Shown here: in pieces, positions 17,473 to 26,038 of the stretch
Layout of the letters: each line of letters starts with the position of its first letter
Numbering within the stretch: the stretch's first letter is position 1
Assembly: GCA_017464645.1 (NCBI GenBank)
Contig: JAFTZF010000026.1
Location: forward strand, 1-51,970
Direction: 5' to 3'
Length of the DNA stretch: 51,970 bases
Source: Lachnospiraceae bacterium
GTDB lineage: Bacteria > Bacillota_A > Clostridia > Lachnospirales > Lachnospiraceae
The notes under the pieces: generated by a model
Seen by the model: only the letters and a program-made list of their open reading frames with translations
What the model was told of the DNA's origin: nothing
The model's database searches: none
Program-made: the position numbers and the translations under genes

Positions 17473-18004
17473 TCCGGAAGAGATATTGGAAGAGCGACTT
17501 AAAAAGATATACAGAGGCAGGGCCCGGATGCGAATCATTGCCCAGGTGCTGGTTTTGGCAGCAGTGGTGTGTGCAGCATTCCTGTGGATCCTGGGGATTG
17601 CCCGGGTAGAGGGAGATTCCATGGCGCCCACTCTTCAGGAGGAAGAGCTGCTGTTGTTTTACCGGCTGGACAGGGAGTATCTGCCGGGCGATATGGTGCT
17701 GTTTGAAAGAGATGGGTATGAAGAGACTGTGAAGCGTGTTGTGGCCACGGCAGGCGATGTGGTTGACATTGATGCGGAAAAGGGCATTTTGTTGATTAAT
17801 GAGAAGCCTGTGGAGGAATCCTATGTCTATGCAGAAACTCTGCCCACCTCAGAGAAGGTCACCTTTCCTTTAGAAGTAGAGGAGGGCCAGGTGTTTGTGT
17901 TAGGAGATAACCGGGAAGCATCCGGAGACTCCAGAGACTTTGGCTGTGTGCAGGTCTCTGATATTACCGGAAGGGTGCTTTGGTGGATCGGAAAGATGTT
18001 TTAA
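17447..18004 (+). CDS. lepB: Signal peptidase I
   Basis: A membrane-bound Ser/Lys protease that cuts signal peptides from secreted proteins. The 185-residue protein has one membrane segment (about 29-50). Catalytic Ser58 lies in EGDSMAPTL and Lys96 in ETVKRVVATAGD. Box E reads LGDNREASGDSRDFGCV. Start ATG 17447 lies inside the upstream gene, so translation is probably coupled. Length and single anchor fit the Gram-positive (SipS-like) type. Confidence 0.96.
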   Translation: MKEIPKSYSPEEILEERLKKIYRGRARMRIIAQVLVLAAVVCAAFLWILGIARVEGDSMAPTLQEEELLLFYRLDREYLPGDMVLFERDGYEETVKRVVATAGDVVDIDAEKGILLINEKPVEESYVYAETLPTSEKVTFPLEVEEGQVFVLGDNREASGDSRDFGCVQVSDITGRVLWWIGKMF

Positions 18005-18017
18005 GGAAGGGATAGCC

Positions 18018-18713
18018 ATGGAAGAACGTTTGATGCGTACAGGCCTGCTGCTGGGGGAAGAGGCCCTGGAGCGGCTGGCAGCCAGCCGGGTGGCAGTCTT
18101 TGGGATCGGCGGTGTGGGCGGCTATGTGACAGAGGCCCTGGCCAGAAGCGGTGTGGGGATGCTGGATCTGATTGACAGTGACAAGGTCTGCGAGTCCAAT
18201 TTGAACCGGCAGATCATTGCCACCTATGATACCATAGGCCGATATAAAGTGGATGTGATGAAGGAGCGGATCTTATCCATCAATCCGCAGGCGAAGGTAA
18301 ATACGCACTGTTGTTTTTATCTGCCGGAGCAGGCAGAACAGTTCCCCTTTGGGGAATATGACTATGTGGTGGACGCCATAGATACGGTGACGGCAAAGAT
18401 TGACTTGATCTGTCAGGCCCAGAAGGCGGGGACGCCGGTCATCAGTTCCATGGGAGCGGGAAATAAGCTGGATCCCTCGGCTTTTCGGGTGGCGGATATC
18501 TATGAGACCTCCGTTTGTCCGCTGGCCCGTGTGATGCGCCGGGAGCTGAAGGCCCGGGGCGTCAGATCATGCAAAGTGGTATATTCCAGGGAAACACTCA
18601 GGGAGCCCATAGTAAAGGAGAGAAAGATACCGGGCAGTATTGCTTTCGTGCCGTCGGCGGCAGGATTGGTTCTGGCCGGAGAAGTGGTAAGAGATCTGAC
18701 CGGGGCCTGGTAG
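18018..18713 (+). CDS. tcdA: tRNA threonylcarbamoyladenosine dehydratase
   Basis: An E1-like enzyme that cyclises the t6A base of tRNA to ct6A using ATP. The 231-residue protein has GIGGVGGY (29-36) for nucleotide binding, DSDKVCESNLNRQI for the adenylate site, and VDAIDTVTAKIDL. The C-terminal part has CPLARVMRRELKARGV, usual for TcdA and not for MoeB/ThiF. ATG 18018 has AAGGAAGG 8 bases before it. It is the last gene of the operon. Confidence 0.92.
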   Translation: MEERLMRTGLLLGEEALERLAASRVAVFGIGGVGGYVTEALARSGVGMLDLIDSDKVCESNLNRQIIATYDTIGRYKVDVMKERILSINPQAKVNTHCCFYLPEQAEQFPFGEYDYVVDAIDTVTAKIDLICQAQKAGTPVISSMGAGNKLDPSAFRVADIYETSVCPLARVMRRELKARGVRSCKVVYSRETLREPIVKERKIPGSIAFVPSAAGLVLAGEVVRDLTGAW

Positions 18714-18962
18714 TAAATTTGTAAGAAACAGGCCCATAAAATGAGGAGTGCCCCGACATACTTGCGTATGCCGAGGCTATTATGAAAAAATTTATCTATA
18801 TACCAAATAAAATGTGGGAAACTTATTTTCCCTTTGATTAAATTTAGTATAACAACAAAATGTGAACGAAAAATGAATAAAATATGAACTTAATGTAAAA
18901 GTGTACAAAAAGTTTGGAAGAACTCGAAGAAAATGGTGCAAAATGCTCAAATAGGAGACGAT

Positions 18963-19541
18963 ATGGCAAAGCAACACTGGAAACCGGGGAATATGTTATA
19001 CCCTTTGCCGGCTGTAATGGTCAGCTGTGCCCGGGAGGGAGAAAAACCGAATATCATTACCTTGGCCTGGGTAGGAACGGTCTGCACCAATCCTCCCATG
19101 GTATCCATTTCCATCCGGCCCAGCCGGTATTCCTATGATATCATCAAGGAGACGGGCGAGTTTGTGATCAACCTGACTACGGAGGATCTGATTCGCGCAG
19201 CAGATTACTGCGGTGTGAAGTCCGGCCGGGATGTGGACAAGTTTCAGGAGATGGGTTTGACTGCTCTGGCAGCCAGGGAACTTAAGGCAGCGCCTGCCAT
19301 TGCCGAGAGCCCCGTAAATATTGAATGCCGGGTGTCCGAGATAAAAGAGCTGGGTAGCCATCATCTGTTTTTGGCGGATGTGGTGGGTGTCAGTGTGGAG
19401 GATGCCTATCTGAATGAGGCGGGCAAATTTCAGCTGAATGCTGCAAATCTGGTCTGCTATTCTCATGGGGAGTATTTTACCCTGGGACAGCAGTGCGGCA
19501 GCTTTGGATACAGTGTGAAGAAAAGAGGAAAACGAAAGTGA
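18963..19541 (+). CDS. Flavin reductase-like (flavoredoxin family) protein
   Basis: A 192-residue FMN-binding split-barrel protein. The N-terminus MLYPLPAVMVSCAR and ITLAWVGTVCTNPPMVSISI are typical of the flavoredoxin/flavin reductase family, followed by the IIKETGEFVINL helix-strand. ATG 18963 follows AGGAGA at 18953-18958. The physiological electron partner is unknown. Its stop shares bases with the GTG start of the next gene (GTGA). Confidence 0.88.
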   Translation: MAKQHWKPGNMLYPLPAVMVSCAREGEKPNIITLAWVGTVCTNPPMVSISIRPSRYSYDIIKETGEFVINLTTEDLIRAADYCGVKSGRDVDKFQEMGLTALAARELKAAPAIAESPVNIECRVSEIKELGSHHLFLADVVGVSVEDAYLNEAGKFQLNAANLVCYSHGEYFTLGQQCGSFGYSVKKRGKRK

Positions 19542-20038
19542 AGCATAAAAATGTAGTGTTGATTGGTATGCCGGGCGCAGGCAAGAGCACCATGGGAGTG
19601 GTGCTGGCCAAGGTTAGCGGCATGGATTTCATAGATGCGGATCTGCTGATACAGGCCCAGGAGAAGCGGCTGCTCAGTGAGATCATTGAGCAGGAAGGCG
19701 TGGAGGGGTTTCTGGTTATTGAGGAGCAGGTGAATGCTTCCATTCAGGCGGAAAATGCAGTCATTGCCACCGGCGGCAGTGTGATCTACGGACCCAGGGC
19801 CATGGAGCACCTGCGGGAAATCGGAACTGTAGTATATCTGCGGCTTTCCTATTCCACCATTGAGTCCCGTCTCTTTAATATCAAGGGCCGGGGCGTGGCA
19901 CTGAAGGAGGGCCAGACCTTGCGGGACCTGTACGAGGAGCGGTGTGTGCTGTACCAAAAATATGCCCACATCACCATTGATGAGGAAGGGCTGGGCATTG
20001 AAGAAACTGTAGAAAGAACGTTGCAAGCTTTGGGATAG
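19538..20038 (+). CDS. aroK: Shikimate kinase
   Basis: Phosphorylates shikimate in the aromatic amino acid pathway. The 166-residue protein has P-loop GMPGAGKST (10-18), the shikimate-binding Asp in FIDADLLI, ATGGSVIYG, and the lid with RLFNIKGRGVAL. The start is GTG 19538 in a 4-base overlap with the upstream stop; AGAGGAAAA lies before it. A longer reading from 19493 would overlap far into the upstream gene. No other aro gene is nearby. Confidence 0.9.
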   Translation: MKHKNVVLIGMPGAGKSTMGVVLAKVSGMDFIDADLLIQAQEKRLLSEIIEQEGVEGFLVIEEQVNASIQAENAVIATGGSVIYGPRAMEHLREIGTVVYLRLSYSTIESRLFNIKGRGVALKEGQTLRDLYEERCVLYQKYAHITIDEEGLGIEETVERTLQALG

Positions 20039-20044
20039 AAGTTC

Positions 20045-21670
20045 ATGAGAAGAAAACTGTTTTTTAACAAAAAATCAAAATTGGTATACATTGAGGCATT
20101 TGTTATCGCCTGCGCCTGCATGCTCCTGATGGTTCCTTTTCTGGGTGCAAATATTGAGGGCGGAAGCGGCTACTATGAGGTGACTCTGGCCGGAAAGCTG
20201 GTGGGCTCTGTGAAGGATCCCGGTGTGGTAGAGCAGGCTTTTCTGGATGCCCGGGCACGGATATCCAGGGAAACGGACGGCCTGGTGCTGGCGGATGTGG
20301 AGTACAGCATGGAGGAGGTCGGAAAGATCTTCGGAACAACCATGGATAGTGAAGCCCTGACAGAAGCCATTTATGAAGAGCTGCAAAAAGATGTGGTGAC
20401 GGCTAAAAAGAAGGCCTATCTGATCAAGATCAATGAGTTTACGGTGACGGTTGGCAGCTATCAGGATGTGTTGGATGTACTGAATGCCACCAGGAGCAAG
20501 TTCGACCCGGAGGACGAATTTGAAATCAGTATTGTTTCCGAAGCAGACCGGGAGCTGCAGGTATACACGGCCGAGATGACCAGTAAGAAAGCCCTGGAGG
20601 TTCAGGAGGAAGAAATCATCCGGGAGAAACCGGGCCTGGCCTCCGCCTTTTCCAAGGCGGGTATTGCGGCCTACAACCTGTCGCCTCTGGTAAAGGATAT
20701 TATTACGGCCACTGTGACGGAGGAACTGCTGGAGGAAGAAGCTGCAGCGGAGGAAGAGGAGCCTCAGGTTCAGGGAGACGGACTTCGGGAGTTGTGGTTC
20801 AGCGAAAAGGTAGAGATCGTAGAATCCTATGTGAGCCAGGATCAGATCACACCGGTGGAAGAAGCCATTGAACTGGTGACCAAGGATACGGAGAAGAATC
20901 AGATTTACGAGGTGCAGGCGGGAGATACTCTTTCCGGTATTGCCAACGGCAACGGCATGCTGGTAAAAGATCTGCTGGCACTGAATGAAGGCATGACAGA
21001 AAATACTGTGATCCGTGTAGGTGACGAGCTGATCATCACGGTGCCGGAGCCGGAGCTTTCTGTTATTACAGTAGAAGAATCCACCTATCAGGAAAATTAT
21101 TTTGCAGAGACCCAGTATATTTTAAATGATGAATGGTATACCACCAAGAGCGTAGTCCGCCAGGAAGGACAGGCCGGTCTTCATGAAGTAACGGCCCTGA
21201 TCACCAGCAAGAACGGCATCGAGACGGACCGGGAGATCATTGCAGAGACGGTTCTCGAAGAGCCGGTGGCAGAGATCATCGAGAAGGGAACCCAGACGCC
21301 GCCCACCTATATCAAGCCTCTGTCCGGCGGAACATTTACTTCCGGATTTAAGTGGAGATGGGGACGCCAGCACAAGGGTGTTGACTGGGCGTGTCCCACA
21401 GGTACAGCCATCATGGCTTCCTGCGGCGGCAAGGTGATCCAGGCGGGCTGGTTCAGCAGCTATGGCAACTGTGTCACCATCCAGCATCCGGATGGAAGAA
21501 AGACCCGATACGCGCACCTGAGCAAGGTTCTGGTGTCCGTAGGCGAGAGCGTGGCCCAGGGAGAGAAGATTGCCCTCAGTGGAAATACGGGACGAAGTAC
21601 GGGACCGCATCTGCATTTTGAGATCATCATCAATGGTTCTCAGGTGGACCCGCTGAAATATCTGAATTAA
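20045..21670 (+). CDS. LysM-G5-M23 cell-wall hydrolase
   Basis: A secreted or membrane-anchored peptidoglycan endopeptidase of 541 residues. The N-terminal membrane or signal segment is at about 15-35. A long Glu-rich region (about 40-280) has no named domain. LysM follows (about 288-333; YEVQAGDTLSGIANGNGM), then G5 (about 338-415), and a peptidase M23 domain from about 425. Zn ligands are visible in HKGVDWACPTG and in HLHFEI near the end. It probably acts in wall remodelling during growth or sporulation. It lies 6 bases after aroK and is followed by a terminator. Confidence 0.93.
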   Translation: MRRKLFFNKKSKLVYIEAFVIACACMLLMVPFLGANIEGGSGYYEVTLAGKLVGSVKDPGVVEQAFLDARARISRETDGLVLADVEYSMEEVGKIFGTTMDSEALTEAIYEELQKDVVTAKKKAYLIKINEFTVTVGSYQDVLDVLNATRSKFDPEDEFEISIVSEADRELQVYTAEMTSKKALEVQEEEIIREKPGLASAFSKAGIAAYNLSPLVKDIITATVTEELLEEEAAAEEEEPQVQGDGLRELWFSEKVEIVESYVSQDQITPVEEAIELVTKDTEKNQIYEVQAGDTLSGIANGNGMLVKDLLALNEGMTENTVIRVGDELIITVPEPELSVITVEESTYQENYFAETQYILNDEWYTTKSVVRQEGQAGLHEVTALITSKNGIETDREIIAETVLEEPVAEIIEKGTQTPPTYIKPLSGGTFTSGFKWRWGRQHKGVDWACPTGTAIMASCGGKVIQAGWFSSYGNCVTIQHPDGRKTRYAHLSKVLVSVGESVAQGEKIALSGNTGRSTGPHLHFEIIINGSQVDPLKYLN

Positions 21671-21687
21671 ATACCAAAAGAGAAAAA

Positions 21688-21724
21688 CTGCTGTATGGCT
21701 TTTGGCTGTACAGCGGCTTTTTTG
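21688..21724 (+). terminator. Rho-independent terminator
   Basis: CTGCTGTA (21688-21695) pairs with TACAGCGG (21709-21716), followed by CTTTTTT. It closes the flavin reductase-aroK-M23 operon. Confidence 0.8.
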
Positions 21725-21763
21725 CTGAAAAAGCGCAGTCCCGGACCCGAAAATATTTTTGTA

Positions 21764-21791
21764 TTTACAAATTTTCCTTTTGTGATATACT
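21764..21791 (+). promoter_or_regulatory. Candidate promoter for murA
   Basis: TTTACA (21764-21769) and TATACT (21786-21791) are 16 bases apart in an AT-rich gap. About 170 bases of leader follow before murA, with no recognised structure. Confidence 0.5.
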
Positions 21792-21959
21792 TAGTAAAGA
21801 TGATAGAATCAAAAATATGGGAGAGTGTGCCCAGTTACATCATATAGATTGTGCAGAATAATTTCGAAGATTTCCCTGTATAGCGGGAAATGGTTTGTGA
21901 AAAGATAAATAAGACGATAACATAGCAGTGGACTAGCCACTGGAAAATGGAGCTATTTT

Positions 21960-23252
21960 ATGGAACAGTATGTGATCAAAGGCGGAAATCCGCTGGTTGG
22001 AGAAGTGGAAATTGGCGGTGCAAAGAATGCGGCACTGCCCATACTGGCCGCGGCCATTATGACGGATGAAACTGTCCTGGTAGAGAATCTGCCGGACGTA
22101 AGAGACATAAATGTATTGTTAAATGCCATGACAGAGATCGGTGCCCGGGTGGAGCGGCTGGACCGCCACACAGTGAAGATCAACGGTGCGCTGGTTGGCG
22201 ATCTGAGTGTGGAGTACGAGTCCATTAAGCGGATCCGGGCCTCCTACTATCTGCTGGGTGCATTGCTTGGCAAATACAAACGGGCGGAGGTGCCCCTGCC
22301 GGGTGGCTGCGATATCGGTACCAGACCGATTGACCAGCATTTAAAGGGATTCCGTGCGCTGGGTGCCCAGGTGCGCATTGAGCATGGTTCTATTATTGCG
22401 GAAGCAGAGCATCTGCGTGGAAGCCATATCTATCTGGATGTGGTCAGCGTAGGCGCTACCATTAATATTATGATGGCAGCAGCCATGGCAGAGGGCAGCA
22501 CCATTATTGAGAATGCGGCCAAGGAGCCCCACGTGGTAGACGTGGCCAACTTCCTGAACAGTATGGGTGCCAACATCAAGGGCGCAGGTACCGATGTGAT
22601 CCGTATCCGCGGCGTGGAGAGGTTGCATAAAACCGAGTATTCCATCATTCCGGACCAGATTGAAGCCGGCACATTCATGCTGGCAGCAGCGGTGACCAAG
22701 GGTGATGTGACGGTAAAGAATGTAATTCCCAAGCATCTGGAAGCCATTACAGCCAAGCTGTTTGAGATTGGATGCGAGATCAAAGAGCTGGATGATGCCG
22801 TGCGGGTAGTCTGTGCAAAGGGACTTCGCAGCACCAATGTAAAGACCCTGCCCTATCCTGGATTTCCTACCGATATGCAGCCCCAGATCACGGTGGCGCT
22901 GGCTCTGGCGGATGGAACCAGTATGGTAACAGAGAGTATCTTCGAGAACCGCTTCAAATATGTGGATGAACTGGCCCGCATGGGCGCCAACATCCGTGTA
23001 AAGGGCAATACCGCCTTCATTGATGGCGTGGAACGCTACACAGGAGCCCAGGTTTCCAGCCCGGACCTTCGTGCAGGCGCAGCTCTGGTCATTGCCGGAC
23101 TGGCAGCAGAGGGCATTACCATTGTGGATGACATCCATTATATCCAGCGTGGTTATGAGCGTTTCGAGGAGAAACTGCAGAGCCTGGGTGCTCAGATGGA
23201 ACGGGTTTCCAACGAGCGGGAGCTGCAGAAATTTAAATTGAAGATTGGTTGA
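21960..23252 (+). CDS. murA: UDP-N-acetylglucosamine 1-carboxyvinyltransferase
   Basis: Catalyses the first committed step of peptidoglycan synthesis, transfer of enolpyruvate from PEP to UDP-GlcNAc. The 430-residue protein has the conserved Lys-Asn (GAKNAALP, about 21-28) and the active-site Cys117 in GGCDIGTRPIDQH, so it should be fosfomycin-sensitive in principle. TDMQPQ and LRAGAALVIAGLAAEG are further signatures. ATG 21960 has TGGAG at 21947-21951. Confidence 0.97.
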   Translation: MEQYVIKGGNPLVGEVEIGGAKNAALPILAAAIMTDETVLVENLPDVRDINVLLNAMTEIGARVERLDRHTVKINGALVGDLSVEYESIKRIRASYYLLGALLGKYKRAEVPLPGGCDIGTRPIDQHLKGFRALGAQVRIEHGSIIAEAEHLRGSHIYLDVVSVGATINIMMAAAMAEGSTIIENAAKEPHVVDVANFLNSMGANIKGAGTDVIRIRGVERLHKTEYSIIPDQIEAGTFMLAAAVTKGDVTVKNVIPKHLEAITAKLFEIGCEIKELDDAVRVVCAKGLRSTNVKTLPYPGFPTDMQPQITVALALADGTSMVTESIFENRFKYVDELARMGANIRVKGNTAFIDGVERYTGAQVSSPDLRAGAALVIAGLAAEGITIVDDIHYIQRGYERFEEKLQSLGAQMERVSNERELQKFKLKIG

Positions 23253-23269
23253 TGATTGAGGGAACTCCT

Positions 23270-23551
23270 ATGGAAATATCTCAGATTATGGAGCAGATCG
23301 TGTCCAGATGTGAATTTTACAATGCACAGACAGTGATCCTTTTTGGTTCAAGAGCCAAAGGCACACATACCGCTCGCAGCGATTTTGATATTGCTGTAAA
23401 GGGCGTGGCAGATATAGAGGGATTACGGAATGCCCTGGAGGAGATCCCTACGCTTTACAAGATTGATGTGGTGGATTTGGACACTTGTCGAAATGAGCTG
23501 CTGATGGAGGATATTGCTGCTTATGGACGCAAAGTTTATGAAAAGGTTTGA
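23270..23551 (+). CDS. Minimal nucleotidyltransferase (MNT/HI0073-type)
   Basis: A 93-residue small nucleotidyltransferase with the core LFGSRAKGTHTARSDFDIAV, where Gly-Ser and Asp-x-Asp form the metal-binding active site. A third acidic strand (KIDVVDLDT) follows. ATG 23270 has GAGGGA 6 bases before it; an ATG at 23252 that overlaps the murA stop is possible. It is paired with a HEPN-like gene whose start overlaps its end. Such pairs act as toxin-antitoxin or modification modules (MntA/HepT, HI0073/HI0074); which role applies here is inference. Confidence 0.85.
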   Translation: MEISQIMEQIVSRCEFYNAQTVILFGSRAKGTHTARSDFDIAVKGVADIEGLRNALEEIPTLYKIDVVDLDTCRNELLMEDIAAYGRKVYEKV

Positions 23552-23930
23552 AAGCTATAAAAAGAGTCTGACATCTTTGATGGAGGCCAGACAGAGAGAC
23601 TTTTCGGATTCTTTTGTATTAAGCGGCACCAGTGCGAAATTCTGCATTACCTTTGACCTGGCGTGGAAAGTGATGAAGGATATTCTGATTCAGCATTATG
23701 CGATCACTGATTTTGTTTCCGGTTCTCCCCGGGAGGTTCTCCGGGCCTCATTTCAGGCAGAATTAATTGACAGCGATGTATGGATGGACATGCTGAAAGT
23801 CAGAAATGAGTTGTCTCATGATTATGATGGAGAGATTGTGACTGCTCATTGTGAGACCATCGTGTACAGATATGTAGACACCATGTCTGCTTTTCAGGAA
23901 AAAGCAGAAGCGATTTTAAAATCTTATTGA
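23523..23930 (+). CDS. HI0074-type HEPN-like nucleotidyltransferase partner
   Basis: A 135-residue all-helical protein of the HI0074/nucleotidyltransferase substrate-binding family. The key motif is RNELSHDYD (near residue 98), an R-x4-H arrangement like the HEPN ribonuclease site. The start overlaps the upstream nucleotidyltransferase gene, so the two should be made together. ATG 23523 or 23538 could be the start; 23523 is 12 bases after GGAGG. The pair lies between murA and metK, which are unrelated housekeeping genes, so it may be a gained module. Confidence 0.82.
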   Translation: MDAKFMKRFESYKKSLTSLMEARQRDFSDSFVLSGTSAKFCITFDLAWKVMKDILIQHYAITDFVSGSPREVLRASFQAELIDSDVWMDMLKVRNELSHDYDGEIVTAHCETIVYRYVDTMSAFQEKAEAILKSY

Positions 23931-23945
23931 TAGATTAAGAAATAC

Positions 23946-23974
23946 TTGACAATGCTTCGTAAACATTGTAGAGT
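23946..23974 (+). promoter_or_regulatory. Promoter for metK leader
   Basis: TTGACA (23946-23951) and TAGAGT (23969-23974) are 17 bases apart. It lies 32 bases before the riboswitch. Confidence 0.7.
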
Positions 23975-24005
23975 ATCTGTGGAAAAAGTCCATAAAAGTA
24001 TATTT

Positions 24006-24150
24006 CTCTTATTCAGAGTGATGGAGATACAAAGGATCTGTGAAGTCACGGCAACCCCAGCGATGGAAGGTGCCAGCCTGAGCGAGTAAATCGAACAATA
24101 AGAGGATTTGATATAGAAATGTCGAGTCCACTTATGTGGACTCTTTCGTT
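24006..24150 (+). promoter_or_regulatory. SAM-I (S-box) riboswitch with terminator
   Basis: The aptamer runs from CTCTTATT (24006-24013), which pairs with AATAAGAG (24097-24104) to form P1. Inside are the S-box signatures CAGAGTGATGGAG, GAAGTCACGGCAACC and GGAAGGTGCCAGCCTGAGCGAG. A terminator follows (GAGTCCAC 24124-24131 with GTGGACTC 24136-24143, then TTTCGTTTT). ATAAG-GGA from the P1 3' strand can pair with TCC-CTTAT of the terminator arm as an antiterminator. High SAM should stop metK transcription. Confidence 0.95.
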
Positions 24151-24200
24151 TTGTATAGGATCAAAAAACTTAAACACAAAGAGATGTGAAAGGAGTACAA

Positions 24201-25388
24201 ATGGAAAAGTTATTATTCACTTCTGAATCTGTAACTGAGGGACATCCCGATAAAATCTGCGACCAGATCTCTGACGCGATTCTGGACGCGCTGCTTATGC
24301 AGGACCGCATGAGCCGGGTTGCCTGTGAGACAGCTACCACTACCGGTCTGGTGCTGGTAATGGGAGAGATCACCACTACCGGCTATGTGGATATTCAGAA
24401 AATTGTTCGCGAGACCATTCGCGAAATCGGTTATACCAGAGGAAAATACGGTTTTGACGCAGACAACTGCGCAGTTGTGACTGCTATTGATGAACAGTCC
24501 GGCGATATTGCCATGGGTGTAAACAAGGCGCTGGAAGCAAAGGAAAATATCATGAGCGAGGACGAGCTGGAGGCCATCGGTGCAGGCGACCAGGGTATGA
24601 TGTTCGGATATGCGTCCAACGAGACCCCGGAGCTGATGCCCTACCCCATTTCTCTGGCCCACAAGCTGGCTCTGCAGCTGACCAAGGTGCGTAAAGAAGG
24701 CACTCTGACGTACCTGCGTCCTGATGGAAAGACCCAGGTAACTGTAGAATATGATGAAAACGGCAAGCCTCTGCGCCTGGATGCAGTGGTACTTTCCACC
24801 CAGCACAGTGAGGATGTAAGCCAGGAGCAGATCCATGCAGACATTAAGAAATATGTCTTTGACGAGATCCTGCCGCCAGAACTGGTGGATGAGAACACCA
24901 GGTTCTACATCAATCCCACCGGCCGCTTTGTGATCGGCGGACCTCATGGCGACAGCGGTCTTACCGGTCGTAAGATCATTGTAGATACCTACGGCGGCAT
25001 GGCCCGCCACGGCGGCGGAGCATTCTCCGGCAAGGACTGCACCAAGGTAGACCGCTCTGCAGCATACGCAGCCCGCTATGTGGCTAAGAACATCGTAGCA
25101 GCAGGCCTGGCTGAGAAATGCGAGATCCAGCTGTCCTACGCAATCGGTGTAGCAAGACCCACCTCCATCATGGTGGACACCTTCGGCACCGGCAAGGTGT
25201 CCGATGAGAAGCTGGTAGACATGATCCGGGAGAACTTCGACCTGCGTCCCGCCGGCATCATCAAGATGCTGGACCTGCGCAGACCCATCTACAAGCAGAC
25301 CGCCGCCTATGGACATTTCGGCCGCACCGATCTGGACCTGCCCTGGGAGAAGACAGACAAGGCAGAGGACCTGAAGAAGTATTTATAA
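24201..25388 (+). CDS. metK: S-adenosylmethionine synthetase
   Basis: Makes SAM from methionine and ATP. The 395-residue protein has [20 protein letters not shown] near the N-terminus, [12 protein letters not shown] in the ATP site, and [19 protein letters not shown] in the P-loop-like motif. ATG 24201 follows AAAGGAG (24189-24195). It is controlled by the SAM-I riboswitch upstream, i.e. by its own product, and is ended by a terminator at 25410. Confidence 0.98.
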   Translation: MEKLLFTSESVTEGHPDKICDQISDAILDALLMQDRMSRVACETATTTGLVLVMGEITTTGYVDIQKIVRETIREIGYTRGKYGFDADNCAVVTAIDEQSGDIAMGVNKALEAKENIMSEDELEAIGAGDQGMMFGYASNETPELMPYPISLAHKLALQLTKVRKEGTLTYLRPDGKTQVTVEYDENGKPLRLDAVVLSTQHSEDVSQEQIHADIKKYVFDEILPPELVDENTRFYINPTGRFVIGGPHGDSGLTGRKIIVDTYGGMARHGGGAFSGKDCTKVDRSAAYAARYVAKNIVAAGLAEKCEIQLSYAIGVARPTSIMVDTFGTGKVSDEKLVDMIRENFDLRPAGIIKMLDLRRPIYKQTAAYGHFGRTDLDLPWEKTDKAEDLKKYL

Positions 25389-25409
25389 TGCTATATAATG
25401 TGAATAAGA

Positions 25410-25438
25410 GGACTTCCCCATGCGGGAGGTCCTTTTTT
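25410..25438 (+). terminator. Rho-independent terminator of metK
   Basis: GGACTTCCC (25410-25418) pairs with GGGAGGTCC (25424-25432), followed by TTTTTT. Nearly the same hairpin recurs at 26807-26836. Confidence 0.9.
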
Positions 25439-25550
25439 GTACCCAAACTCAATAAAATCTTAAGAAATAATTTCCCTGTAATTCATTGAGCTTTCAGCAC
25501 CTCAAAGGTAAACTTATCATATAGGCATGGGAAATAATAGGAGGTGGGTC

Positions 25551-25946
25551 ATGAAAGACAAAAGATACTTAAAAATAATATTTCTGTTATTACTGGTTTC
25601 TCTTTTTCTTCCCTGGTTTACATACGATGCAAAGATGATGGGATATTGCTGGGGATATCAATTCCTAAAATGGCTTGCGGTTCCGCTGATCATCATTGCA
25701 GGATATTTGTTTGTGCCAATACGAAACAAAATCTATTTGATCCTTACGGAAGTAAGCATGATCGCAAACCTTAGCATTTTGGTGATCGTTTTCGGAAGAT
25801 GGCAGGAAGCTTGTAATATTGTCACAGGTTTTCAGTGGAAGGATGGCTGGTATACGGCATTGCCTACCTATTGGATGTCGGCAGCCTTGTTTGTGACATT
25901 TTTTGTTGTGTTTCAATATGATTTATTGAAAAAGCGTTCCGAATAG
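25551..25946 (+). CDS. Hypothetical four-segment membrane protein
   Basis: A 131-residue protein with about four membrane segments (about 8-24, 38-58, 64-84 and 104-124). It is rich in Trp, Tyr and Phe. ATG 25551 lies behind AGGAGGTG (25539-25546). No family was recognised. It lies in a small block of unknown genes between two near-identical terminators. Confidence 0.7.
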   Translation: MKDKRYLKIIFLLLLVSLFLPWFTYDAKMMGYCWGYQFLKWLAVPLIIIAGYLFVPIRNKIYLILTEVSMIANLSILVIVFGRWQEACNIVTGFQWKDGWYTALPTYWMSAALFVTFFVVFQYDLLKKRSE

Positions 25947-25958
25947 GAGGCGCGTCAT

Positions 25959-26018
25959 ATGAAGAAGAAAATATGGATTTGGGGAAAATTCTATGATATG
26001 ATAAAATCACAGGAGTAA
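25959..26018 (+). CDS. Possible 19-residue peptide (MKKKIWIWGKFYDMIKSQE)
   Basis: A short ORF with a good ribosome site (AGGAGG at 25945-25950, overlapping the upstream stop) and a basic, amphipathic sequence. It could be a real small peptide or the first part of a lost gene. The next gene starts 20 bases later with its own site. There is no comparative support. Confidence 0.35.
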   Translation: MKKKIWIWGKFYDMIKSQE

Positions 26019-26038
26019 TGTACAAGGAGGGAATTGGC

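Noticed and set aside
18750..18790. Hairpin CGACATAC/GTATGCCG after tcdA as a terminator
   Set aside because: It has a mismatch and no T-run, so it is too weak to call, although the tcdA operon should end near here.
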